DNA from: Papio anubis
Lineage: Eukaryota; Chordata; Mammalia; Primates; Cercopithecidae
Reading direction: 5' to 3'
Assembly (NCBI RefSeq): GCF_008728515.1
Contig: NC_044977.1
Coordinates: forward strand, 168,997,139 to 169,061,138
DNA length: 64,000 nt
Every line of letters starts with the position of its first letter. Position 1 is the first letter of the stretch. The notes below the pieces were generated by a model that was not told the origin of the DNA, did no database searches, and was given only the letters and a program-made list of their open reading frames with translations. Shown here one piece after another: positions 33,940-44,467 of this stretch. A program made the position numbers and the translations under genes.

Positions 33940-34585
33940 TGTTAAGCCAGAAAAATGAAGACAAAATTTATTATCTTCTATTAAACAAAGAGTCTTTAGT
34001 ACTATAACATTTATGACTAAAATAACTACAACTTTGAAAAGCCCTTCCTCTGGCCTGCTAAGAAGCTCACTGGAGACCCCAACCTGAATTTTGTAGCCAT
34101 GCCTGCTCTTGCCCCTCCACAAGTTGTCCTGGACCCAGCTTTGGCAGTGCAATATGAGCATGATTTAGAGCTTGCTCAGACAACTGCTCTCCTGGATGAG
34201 AAGGATGACCTGTGAGAAAATGAAGCTGGAGCCCAGAGTCAGAAGTCTAACTTCATAGACAACTGTCCTGTGGTGTCATGGTGGAGCATGTTTGCCACTT
34301 TATTATACAGCTAAGCAGAAGGTCTGCTTTATCTTTGGGATACTGAAGGAGATGAATGGACTTCAGAGTAAATGCAGCCATTAAAAAAATTTTTTAAGCC
34401 TGCATAATTAGCTGTTTGGAATACAGCTGTTTCCTTCCTGAGTTTCAAATACTGTATAAGACCTATACAGTCACATCGCAATATTCAGTGGTGAAATGTT
34501 TCTTACTCTTATTCTCATTCCTTTTTGTTTAGAATCAGAATCAAGTTGTATTTCAAATACCCAAAAAAAGAACTAAAAAATGCAG

Positions 34586-34789
34586 GTTAGTCAATCCAGC
34601 ATTAATGTTTACCATCAGTATATTATTATTATCATCATCACATCATTGAAAAGTATGATATTATAGTTACAAACAGAAACAAACAAAGCCAAGAATGCAA
34701 GAATATTCATTATCATAACATAAAGCATAAAGGAAGATGAATCGAAATAATTACAAATATCCTCTAAAAAAGTTAAGGAAACCAGGCGT
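34586..34789. other. Unassigned, about 200 bp
   Basis: AT-rich, with a few ATT/ATC triplets (34620-34645). No recognised feature. Confidence 0.4.
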
Positions 34790-34905
34790 GGTGGCTTATG
34801 CCCGTAATCCCAGGACTTTGAGAGGCCAAGGCAGGTGGATCTGTTGAGCCTCAGAGTTTGAGACCAGTCTGGGCAACATAGTGAAACCCAGTATCCACAA
34901 ATATA

Positions 34906-34942
<37 letters not shown>

Positions 34943-35112
34943 AATATATATATATATATAAAAAAAAAAAAAAAAAAAGCCCAATGTGGTATCACACACC
35001 TGTAGTCCTAGCTACTCAGGAAGCTAAAGCAGGAGGATTGCTTGAGCCTGGGATGCAGAGGTTGCAGTGAACCAAAATTGTACCACTGTGCTCCAGCCTT
35101 AAAAATATAAAA
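34790..35112 (+). mobile_element. AluJ-like element with a microsatellite in its middle A-rich linker
   Basis: The left monomer ('accaggcgtggtggcttatg' to 'catagtgaaaccca') and right monomer ('aatgtggtatcacacacctg' to 'gtgctccagcc') are separated by an expanded linker: about 16 CA (34907-34938), TA-rich (34939-34960), then 18 A (34961-34978). The final tail is A/T mixed. Confidence 0.92.
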
Positions 35113-35405
35113 ATAATTTTAAAATAAAATATTAAAGGAAATATATTTACTTGTACATTTGCTTGTTTTTGAACTGTCCCCTTTTCTAGCATAAAAAGAA
35201 AACTGAGATTTATGATTTATCTGCATAATTTCTACCACTATTAATTTTTATAATATTTTTCTCTTTTTAAACTGCAATATTAACTGTACTCTAATATTGG
35301 GAATATTCATCAGTATCAAGATTCATGAGAAAACAATATAGATAAGACTTCTAGATTAGAATAAAGGTCAAGATTCAGTAGATTAACTGCCATCTTCTGT
35401 TATTT
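35113..35405. other. Unassigned, AT-rich
   Basis: No recognised repeat or gene. Confidence 0.4.
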
Positions 35406-35418
35406 TAAAGTCACTATT

Positions 35419-35711
35419 TTTTTTTCTTTTGAGACACAGTCCCACTCTGTTGCCCAGGCTGGAGTTCAGTGACACGATCTTGGCTCACTGCAACCTCCAC
35501 CTCCTGGGTTCAAGCAATTCTCCTGCCTCAGCCTCTCAAGTAGCTGGGATTACAGGTGCCTGCCACCACGCCCAGCTAATTTTGTATTTTTAATAGAGAC
35601 AGGATTTCTCCATGTTGGTCAGGCTGGTCTCAAACCCCCGACCTGAGGTGACCCGCCCACCTCGGCCTCCCAAAGTGCTAGGATTACAGGTGTGAGCCAC
35701 TACGCCCAGCC
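35419..35711 (-). mobile_element. AluS-like element with a perfect TSD
   Basis: Antisense dimer from the T tract to 'gccactacgcccagc'. A 13-bp TSD 'taaagtcactatt' lies at 35406-35418 and 35712-35724 without mismatch. AluS-type forms ('gcaacctccacctcctgggt'). Confidence 0.96.
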
Positions 35712-35794
35712 TAAAGTCACTATTCTTTACTAAACGCAAGTGTAGAGAATGCTAGAAATCTTTATTAATATTGCTGGTCATAAAATAATTAGTA

Positions 35795-36038
35795 TTTTAT
35801 TTAGTTTATGATTCTGGAATAAGTTTATATTTTGCAGAGTGCTTTTGTGCCCAGTCTCTACATCACTTAGTCACTTATACTCCCGCCCCGAAAACATGTA
35901 AGCACTTTAGTCCTTGCAGAGGTGAAGAAAGTGAGCCCTGGCCCAAAATGACTGAAAGATTGGGAATATCAGAGATTCACAGGAGGCTGGAACCCCCTCT
36001 TTGAGATCTAAACTCATCAAACAGATTCTAAATGACCT
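35795..36038 (+). repeat. Duplicated MIR3-like segment, copy A
   Basis: From 'attctggaataagtttatat' to 'acagattctaaatgacct' this aligns with 41630-41876 with few gaps; by eye about 84-85% identical. Part of it ('tatattttgcagagtgcttt', 'gaggtgaagaaa') recalls MIR3 in antisense, but the two copies share many non-MIR bases. Confidence 0.85.
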
Positions 36039-36234
36039 AAAAATGACTGCTCGGCATTGTAGACAGGTGGGTCTCAGAAGCCACAATCCCATTAGCAACA
36101 GGTGGCTCTCTAGGAGGGTAGGAGTTAACAGGGAAACAGGATGTCATCTGTCTGTCCCTTTGGGCCACAACACATCCTGCCCTTCTCCAGGGCTCTGTAG
36201 CTGAAGCTGACCTGCAGCACTGCATCAACAGATT
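36039..36234. other. Unassigned
   Basis: Homology to the 41.8-kb copy fades here. No recognised feature. Confidence 0.35.
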
Positions 36235-36436
36235 CCTTTCCCTCCTCTTGTTGGCCTATGGATGGTTTTAGTCAATAGAGAACAGCAGCAGGAGAATAGA
36301 ATGAGGAAGAAAATGAGGTCAAGCATTTGTGCCCCTGGCTCCCAACCTCCCAGTTTGCAGCAGACACACCGATTTCTCTGCTTGTGGCTGATACTCCTTG
36401 GGAAACCCTCTCCTGAGAGCTCCCAGTTCCATTTTC
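36235..36436 (+). mobile_element. Old interspersed repeat, left part (family not named)
   Basis: 'tggcctatggatggttttag', 'gtgcccctggctcccaacct' and 'ctctcctgagagctccc' resemble a common mammalian repeat. It is interrupted by the L1 at 36437 and appears to resume at 41287. Confidence 0.45.
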
Positions 36437-36651
36437 TAATTTTTTTTTTAATACTTTAGGTTCTAGGGTACATGTGCACAACGTGCATGTTTGTTACATG
36501 TATATACATGTGCCATGTTGGTGTGCTGCACCCATTAACTCATCATTTACATTAGGTAGATCTCCTAATGCTATCCCTTCCTCCTACGCCCTACCCACAA
36601 TAGGACCCGGTGTGTGATGCTCCCCTTCCTCTGTCCAAGTGATCTCATTGT

Positions 36652-39600
36652 TCAGTTCCCACCTATGAGTGAGAACATGCAGTATTTGGTTTTCTGTTCT
36701 TGTGATAGTTTGCTGAGAATGATGGTTTCCACCTGTATCCATGTGCCTACAAAAGACACACACTCATCCTTTTTTATGGCTGCATAGTATTCCATGGTGT
36801 ATATGTGCCACATTTTCATAATCCAGTCTGTCACTGATGGACATTTGGGTTGATTCCAAGTCTTTGCTATTGTGAATAGTGCCGCAATAAACATATGTGT
36901 ACATGTGTCTTTATAGCAGAATGACCTATAATACTTTGGGTATATCCCCAGTAATGGGATGACTGGGTCAAATGGCATTTCTAGTTCTAGACCCTTGAGG
37001 AATCGCCACACTGTTTTCCACAATGGTTGAACTAGTTTACAGCCCCACCAACAGTGTAAAAGTGTTCCTATTTCTTCACATCCTTTCCAGCACCTGTGGT
37101 TTCCTGATTTTTTAATGATTGCCATTCTAACTGGTGTGAGATGGTATCTCATTGTGGTTTTGATTTGCATTTCTCTGATGGTGAGTGATGATGAGCATTT
37201 TTTCATGTGTCTGTTGGCTGTATGAATGTCTTCTTTTGAGAAATGTCTGTTCATATCCTTTACCCACTTTTTGATGGGGCTGTTTGTTTGTTTGTTTGTT
37301 TTTGTAAATGTTATTGAGTTCTTTATAGGTTCTGGATATTAACCCTTTGTCAGATGAGTAGATTGAAAAACTTTCTCCCATTCTGTAGGTTGCCTGTTCA
37401 CTCTGATGGTAGTTTCTTTTGCTGTGCAGAAGCTCTTTAGTTTCATTAGATCCCATTTGTCAATTTTGGCTTTTGTTGCCATTGCTTTTGGTGTTTTAGA
37501 CATGAAGTCTTTGCCCATGCCTATGTCCTGAATAGTATTACCTAGGTTTTCTTCTAGGGTTTTTATGGTTTTAGTTCTAACATTTAAGTCTCTAATCCAT
37601 CTTGAATTAATTTTCGTATAAGGAGTAAGGAAAGGATCCAGTTTCAGCTTTCTACTTATGGCTAGCCAATTTTCCCAGCACCATTTATTAAATAGGGAAT
37701 CCTTTCCCCATTTCTTGTTTTTGTCAGGTTTGTCAAAGATCAGATGGCTGTAGATGTGTGGTATTATTTTGGAGGGCTCTGTTCTGTTCCATTGGTCTAT
37801 ATCTCTGTTTTGGTACCAGTACCATGCTGTTTTGGTTACTGTAGCCTTGTAGTATAGTTTGAAGTCAGGTAGTGTGATGACTTCAGCTTTGCTCTTTTGA
37901 CTTAGGATTGTCTTGGAGATGCGGGCTCTTTTTTGGTTCCATATGAACTTTAAAGTAGTTTTTTCCAGTTCTGTGAAGAAAGTCATTGGTAGCTTAATGG
38001 GGATGGCATTGAATCTATAAATTACCTTGGGCAGTATGGCCATTTTCACAATATTGAGTCTTCCTCTCCCATTTGTTTGTGTCCTCTTTTATTTCACTGA
38101 GCAGTGGTTTGTAGTTCTCCTTGAAGAGGTCCTTTACATCCCTTGTAAGTTGGATTCCTAGGTATTTTATTCTCTTTGAAGCTATTGTGAATGGGAGTTC
38201 ATTCATGATTTGGCTCTCTGTTTGTCTGTTACTGGTATATAAGAATGCTTGTGATTTTTGCATATTGATTTTGTATCCTGAGACTTTGCTGAAGTTGCTT
38301 ATCAGCTTAAGGAGATTTTTGACTGAGATGATGGGGTTTTCTAAATATACAATCATGTCATCTGCAAACAGGGATAATTTTACTTCTTCTTTTCCTAACT
38401 GAACACCCTCTATTTCTTTCTCTTGCCTGATTGCCCTAGCCAGAGCTTCCAACACTATGTTGAATAGGAGCAGTGAGAGAGGGCATCCCTGTCTTGTGCC
38501 AGTTTTCAAAGGGAATGCTTACAATTTTTGTCCATTCAGTATGATATTGGCTGTGGGTTTGTCATAAATATCTCTTATCATTTTGAGATACGTTCCATCA
38601 ATACCGAATTTATTGAGAGTTTTTTAACATGAGGGGATGTTAAAATTCGTCAAAGCCTTTTATGAATCTATGGAGATAATCATGTCGTTTTTGTCTTTGG
38701 TTCTGTTAATATGCTGGATTATGTTTATTGATTTGCGAATGTTGAACCAGCCTTGCATCCTAGGGATGAAGCCCACTTGATCATGGTGGATAAGCTTTTT
38801 GATGTGCTGCTGGATTCAGTTTGCCAGTATTTTGTTGAGGATTTTTGCACCAATGTTCATCAGGGATATTGGTCTAAAATCCTCTTTTTTGGTTGTATTT
38901 CTGTCAGGCTTTGGTATCAGGATGATGTTGGCCTCATAAAATGAGTTAGGGAGGATTCACTCTTTTTCTATTGATTGGAATAGTTTCAGAAGGAATGGTA
39001 CCAACTCCTCCTTGTAACTCTGGTAGAATTTGGCTGTGAATCCGTCTGGTCCTGGACTTTTTTTGGTTGGTAGGCTATTAATTATTGCTTCAATTTCAGA
39101 GCCTACTATTGGTCTATTCAGGGATTCAATTTCTTCCTGGTTTACTCTTGGGAGAGTGTAAGTGTCCAGGAAATTATCCATTTCTTCTAGATTTTCTAGT
39201 TTATTTGCGTAGAGGTGTTTATAGTATTCTCTGATGGTAGTTTGTATTTCTATGTGGTCACTGGTGATATCTCCTTTATCATTTTTTATTGTGTCTATTT
39301 GATTCTTCTCTCTTTTCTTCTTTATAAGTCTTGCTAGCAGTCTATCCATTTTGTTGATCTTTTCAAAAAACCAGCTCCTGGATTCATTGATTTTTTGGAG
39401 GGTTTTTTGTGTCTCTATCTCCTTCAGTTCTGCTCTGATCTTAGTTATTTCTTGCCTTCTGCTAGCTTTTGAATGTGTTTGCTCTTGCTTCTCTAGTTCT
39501 TTTAATTGTGATGTTAGGGTATCAAGTTTAGATCTTTCCTGCTTTCTCTTGTGGGCATTTAGTGCTATAAATTTCCCTCTACACTCTGCTTTAAATGTGT

Positions 39601-40463
39601 CCCAGAGATTCTGGTATGTTGTATCTTTATTCTCATTGGTTTCAAAGAACATCTTTATTTCTGCCTTCATTTCGTTATGTACCCAGTAGTCATTCAGGAG
39701 CAGGTTGTTCATTTTCCATGTAGTTGAGCAGTTTTGATTGAGTTTCTTAGTCCTGAGTTCTAGTTTAATTGTACTGTGGTCTGACAGACAGTTTGTTATA
39801 ATTTTTCTTCCTTTACATTTGCTGAGGAGTGCTTTACTTCCAACTATGTGGTCAATTTTGGAATAAGTGTGATGTGGTGCTGAGAAGAATGTATATTCTG
39901 TTGATTTGGGGTGGAGAATTCTGTAGATGTCTATTAGGTCTGCTTGGTGCAGAGTTGAGTTCAATTCCTGGATATCCTTGTTAACTTTCTGTCTCGTTGA
40001 TCTGTCTAATGTTGACAGTGGGGTGTTAAAGTCTCCCTTTATTATTATATGGGAGTCTAAGTCTCTTTGTAAGTCTCTAAGGACTTGCTTTATGAATCTG
40101 GGTGCTCCTGTGTTGAATGCATATATATTTAGGATAGTTAGCTCTTCCTGATGAATTGATCCCTTTACCATTATGTAATGGTCTTCTTTGTCTCTTTTGA
40201 TCTTTGGTGGTTTAAAGTCTGTTTTATCAGAGACTAGGATTGCAACCCCTGCTTTTTTTTGTTTTCCATTTGCTTGTTAGATCTTCCTCCATCCCTTTAT
40301 TTTGAGCCTATGTGTGTCTCTCCATGTGAGATGGGTCTCCTGAATACAGCAAACTGATGAGTCTTGACTCTATCCAATTTGCCAGTCTGTGTCTTTTAAT
40401 TGGAGCATTTAGTCCATTTACATTTAAGGTTAAGATTGTTATGTGTGAACTTGATCCTGCCAT
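36652..40463 (-). pseudogene. L1 ORF2, broken, with a 404-codon open block
   Basis: The ATG at 40461-40463 is present, but a 2-bp loss near 40378 shifts the frame. A continuous block at 38957-40171 covers about residues 99-502: the second half of the endonuclease with the catalytic Asp of GDFN (residue ~145) and Asp-His of SDHS (residues ~229-230), then the linker and Z region, ending at a GGA-to-TGA stop. RT pieces follow in other frames. FADD is intact at 38357-38368. The C-terminus ends at 36652. Not functional. Confidence 0.94.
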
Positions 40464-40526
40464 TATGATATTAGCTGGTTATTTTGCTCACTAGTTGATG
40501 CAGTTTCTCCTTAGCATCGATGGACT

Positions 40527-40877
40527 TTACATTTTGACATGTTTTTGCAATGGCTAGTACCTGTTGTTCCCTTCCGTGTTTAGTGCTTCCTTCAGGATCT
40601 CTTGTAGGGCAGGCCTGGTGGTGACAAAATCTCTAAGCATTTGCTTGTCTGTAAAGGATTTTATTTCTCCTTCACTTATGAAACTTAGTTTGGCTGGATA
40701 TGAAATTCTGGGTTGAAAATTCTTTTCTTTAAGAATGTTGAATATTGGCCCCCACTCTCTTCTGGCTTGCAGAGTTTCTGCTGAGAGATCTGCTGTTAGT
40801 CTGATGGGCTTCCCTTTGTGGTAACCCGACCTTTCTCTCTGGCTGTCCTTAACATTTTTTCCTTCATTTCAACTTTG
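40527..40877 (-). pseudogene. L1 ORF1, 3' part (antisense half of the inverted L1)
   Basis: Reads from 'aaagttgaaatgaagg' (reverse complement) through the C-terminal domain to the ORF1 stop at 40527-40529. It is separated from its own N-terminal half by the inversion. Confidence 0.9.
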
Positions 40878-41273
40878 ATAGAGATGAAAATCATAACATG
40901 AGAAATACGTGAAAAATGCACAAGCTTCAGTAACTGACTCCATCAACTAGAAGAAAGAGTATCAGTGATTGAAGATCAAATGAATGAAATGAAGCGAGAA
41001 GAGAAGTGTGGAGAAAATAGAGTAAATAGTCATGAAAAAAGTCTCCAAGAAGTATGGGATTATGTGAAAAGACCAAATCTACGTCTGATTGTTGTGCCTG
41101 AAAGTGACGGGGAAAATGGAACCAAGTTGGAAAACACTCTTCAGGATATCATCCAGGAGAATTTCCCCAACCTAGTAAGGCAGGCCAACATTCAAATTCA
41201 GGAAATACAGAGAATGCCACAAAGATACTCCTCGAGAAGAGCAACTCCAAGACACATAATTGTCAGATTCACC
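40878..41273 (+). pseudogene. L1 ORF1, middle part (inverted segment)
   Basis: Sense-strand ORF1 from 'gagatgaaaatcataac' to 'gtcagattcacc'. The open frame from 40965 shows the coiled-coil end and the RRM start (RPNLRLIVVPE). It then runs into non-L1 flank after 41273, so its last ~27 residues are not L1 protein. Confidence 0.92.
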
Positions 41274-41286
41274 CTGTTCCATTTTC

Positions 41287-41450
41287 GACCATCACTCCCC
41301 GGTCCCTGCCCTTCAAGTTCAGAGGTAGAAATGGTCTCCCCACAGTTCCTAGCCTAAGGGGACTGCAGAGGTTGTTTCCCTAAAACTTGCCCACATTGTT
41401 ATTAGGCTCTTTTCAAATCATTCACTGTGAAGGTCCTGTTGGTGTCCAAG
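41287..41450 (+). mobile_element. Old interspersed repeat, right part (family not named)
   Basis: 'gaccatcactccccggtccc', 'cagttcctagcctaagggg', 'aaaacttgcccacattgt' and 'gaaggtcctgttggtgtcc' continue the repeat begun at 36235. The L1 at 36437 is therefore younger. Confidence 0.45.
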
Positions 41451-41629
41451 GAAGAGAGGAAGAAAAGTGCAGTGTCAACATGAGGAAGAGACACATGCAT
41501 AAATGTTAACTGCTCTGTAGGTGACTCAGCCACCCACCATTCCCAATCAGGGTTAACGTTTTCATTTTAGTGAAAAAAGTATTATTAAGTAAATGTTCTA
41601 TAGTTAAATACACTAAATTATAATGAACA

Positions 41630-41876
41630 CCATCATTTTAATTATTTTGTGCTTCTGAAATAAGTTTATATTTTGCAGAGTGCTTTTGCCTAGTCTCTAA
41701 ATCATTTAGTCACTCACACTCCCACCCCCAAAGCATGCAAGCAGTTTAGCCCTTGGAGAGATGAAGAAACTGAACCCTGGTCCAAAATGACTAAAAGACT
41801 TGGAACATTAGAGTTTCACAGGAGGCTAGAAACCCACTTTGGGATCTAAAGTCACCACACAGATTCTAAGTGGCCT
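41630..41876 (+). repeat. Duplicated MIR3-like segment, copy B
   Basis: Counterpart of 35795-36038. Shared runs include 'ataagtttatattttgcaga', 'tcacaggaggct' and 'acagattctaa'. The copies are about 5.8 kb apart now and about 1 kb apart once the L1 is removed. Confidence 0.85.
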
Positions 41877-43582
41877 CAATGACATTTCTATCTGACCATA
41901 ATTCCTCCCCACAAACTTTAATATGCCTGACTTAACACCAGTGTTAGCTCGCTAAGATAAGTGATGGCTTTCATAGCCTGATAACCTAAGCTGCAATCAG
42001 AGAGGTGAATTTAAATTAATAATATCACACACTGGAAAAGTGTGCTGCCCTGTCAATCCTACTTCCAATTACGTGTTCTGGATCAAAAGGAGGCTTCCAG
42101 AAGGAAGTTAGTCCCTGAGTTTTTTATCTCCTTCCCTTCCAAATAGAGCCCAGAGTGCCCTCCTGTGTATAAAGTAAAAACAAATCTCCACTGTTGACAA
42201 TATTACTAAGATAAGTTTATGTGTGAGTGCTTATTTTGCTAACAAAAACATATAATTTGAGTGGCAGCTTTTTAAAACAAACATGTTTAATAAGTTGTTG
42301 TACTGTTGGCATCATTGTTTTTGAGTCAAGCATATGTACTGTTTACAATTGGAGTTGGGGGTCTCAGGAGTGAGGACAAGTCCAAAACACAAGTCTTGTT
42401 TTATTCTAAACTCAAAATTCAGAAGCCCAAAAAACTAAATATTTCTATCTTATAAGTAATTATAATTTGAGATTTAAAATAACTACTAGAATGTTCAAAC
42501 ACCTAACAACATATTATGACAAAGTTTACCAACTCTCATTATGCACGTCAAAGGCTTTCTCTCATCAGGGCTTTTACCTAAATTAATTTGCCTGAGATAT
42601 CACCTTTCCACAGCAGAGGACCCCTAAGTTGTCATGGTTTTTGCCATGACCTTATAAAGTTTTCCATTTTCAGAAGGATTGTCAGAAAAATCCAGTCCAA
42701 CAACCTGCAAAGGGCCCCACCTGTCTCAATGAAGATTTGATTAAGGTTAGGCTATAAAGCACAACTTCCAAGCAAATTCCTAAGTAAATGTTCAGGCAAT
42801 TAAAATAATGTATCCATTTACCTCCCGAGGAAGCTATCCATCACACTTCTAAAATCACAGTTTTGGAAGACAAGAAACACCCATGATAGAATTTGTTTCT
42901 TAATGAAGATATTAATAACTAGCTGTATTTTTATAGTTGGAGAGCAATTTGATTTAACTTTGGAGAGTAAATTGTATTTTTTTCTTTTGTAGAGGATTTA
43001 CTTTAAGTTACTTACATATTCCTGCATTCTCATCTATTTGTTGTGTTCTAGTGTCCTCCAATGGATATTCTCGATAGTACTGGTACTGCAGAATCTATCT
43101 GGCTCTGAGAATCACCAGGAGCCTGGATGGGATATGAGCTCTGTGAGTAAACAACCCCTGGAAGAAATCCAGTTCCCCTAGTCTGAGCTGAAATGAAGTA
43201 GCACTTAAGGTATATCCAAAAATCATTCTCCTTAATAGAAGATGAGTTCCAGACTCATTTGTATTAAATCTCATCATTCCTCTTTTCTTTTTATCATATT
43301 AAACAATCTTGAAAGTGGTGGACCCATTTGTATAAACGTTACTGTTGAAAAATGCAGAAAAAGTATAATTTGGTGGCTGGAATTTAGAGTTACGTGACAC
43401 AGTGATAGACTGGATATCAAGTAAGACATAATTAATATTCTTTTATTAGCCTAGAGAACACAGAAAGTATTCTAGAGCAATGATGTTTGACTCAAATGCA
43501 GTTTGTTACACAATAAGAAAAGATAAAGACTAAAACGATTTAATTAATGGATAGATCAGTCTGAATTATTGAGAAATCTGAA
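41877..43582. other. Unassigned, about 1.7 kb
   Basis: No recognised repeat, exon or RNA gene. Confidence 0.45.
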
Positions 43583-43779
43583 TGGTGAAACCCCATCTCT
43601 ACTAAAAATACAAAAATTAGCTGGGCATGGTTGTGCACGCCTGTAGTCCCAGCTACTCGGGAGGCTGAGGCAGAAGAATCACTTGAACCCAAGAGTCAAA
43701 GGTTGCAGTGAGCTGAGATCACACCACTACACTCCAGCCTGGGCAACAGAGCGAGATTCCATCTCAAAAGAAAAAAAAA
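43583..43779 (+). mobile_element. 5'-truncated Alu (AluS-like)
   Basis: Begins inside the left monomer ('tggtgaaaccccatctctac'), covers the right monomer and ends with a short A tail interrupted by G. Confidence 0.93.
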
Positions 43780-44454
43780 TGCTTTTGTATTTTCTATGGT
43801 CATAATTAACATGCAATTTTAATAGATAGCCCAAGTAATTATAGCAAAACTCAGGGCTATTTTTGTAAATTGATTTGTATGTGGGTAGGGGGAAGTCTAA
43901 CCACCACATGTTCTAAATGTTCTTGTTATTTACATTTTAAATCACTCCTCCTATATCCCACAACAGGTGTTGAATCTTGTATTAAATCGTGTCCCAATTT
44001 TGATCCAGAAAATACAGTGACTCGCTCAAACTACGGGTTTGGGAAGGAGCACACAAAGAGGAACTTGGGTCTGTTGAATACATGAGAATAACTCCTTGAG
44101 CAGATAAGAATGCGAACCATGCCCCACTTCCACATAGAGCGAGAAGATAGCTGAAATATGGTATCTGATGCTTCATGGGTGTGCTTCCCTAATGCATATG
44201 TTATCCTATCAGTTATGTATATCGAATATTTCACAGGAGTATATGTTTTCCTAGTGCATACAGGCTACAGAGGTTACAGTCCCATAAACCTTTTAAAATA
44301 ACTATGTAACACTATAGCCTTTAAAATTTGAAGTGGTACCATAAGGTACTATAACCATATGCAGGGACAATATTATGGGTATGATTCTCTCACCTACTTC
44401 ACCCATTTCACGGGAATTCTGAAGACCTGCCATTGTGCCTGCAAAATAGAAGAT
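43780..44454. other. Unassigned, about 675 bp
   Basis: No recognised repeat or gene. Confidence 0.45.
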
Positions 44455-44467
44455 CTGGAAAGTTTCC

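Larger units (their letters stand above)
33144..34568 (+). pseudogene. RANP: Processed pseudogene of RAN (Ran GTPase), split by a MaLR LTR
   Basis: Ran is the small nuclear GTPase that drives nucleocytoplasmic transport. This intronless copy covers the whole coding region and 3'UTR. Readable in order: the P-loop GDGGTGKTT (33230-33255), 'gtgttcc'-type HPL(V)F just before the LTR at 33335, the GPIKFN...D(T)AG...EKFG switch II region (33712-33770), the IP-LCGNK region (interrupted by 29 A), YNFEKPFLW (34021-34048), and the C-terminus PALAPP...AQTTAL ending DL-TGA at 34213-34215. The RAN 3'UTR continues to an A-rich tail at 34562-34580. Frameshifts, an internal stop near 33284 and the LTR make it non-coding. 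Decayed TSDs (33127-33143, 34569-34585; 13 of 17 match) fit L1-mediated retrocopying. The symbol is generic; I cannot say which numbered RANP locus this is. Confidence 0.95.
36437..41273 (-). mobile_element. 5'-truncated, 5'-inverted LINE-1 (twin priming), L1PA-type
   Basis: The L1 tail (T-rich) is at 36437. Antisense L1 runs to 40877 in ORF1. From there the sequence flips to sense strand (40878-41273) and covers the ORF1 stretch immediately upstream of the antisense part. In the coordinates of the L1 at 3841, the inverted piece corresponds to about 5460-5857 and the rest to 5857-10300, so nothing is lost at the switch. The inversion joint shares 'tg' (40876-40877). The TSD is c(a/t)gttccattttc at 36424-36436 and 41274-41286. 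This is the standard product of twin priming. Confidence 0.96.

Noticed and set aside
34615..34999. Open frames rich in F, I/Y and C/V repeats
   Set aside because: Translated A-run, TA and CA microsatellite of the Alu at 34790.
39351..39689. 112-codon + strand open frame, also seen in the other L1s
   Set aside because: It recurs antisense to ORF2 in every L1 copy here and is a shadow of ORF2 codon use.
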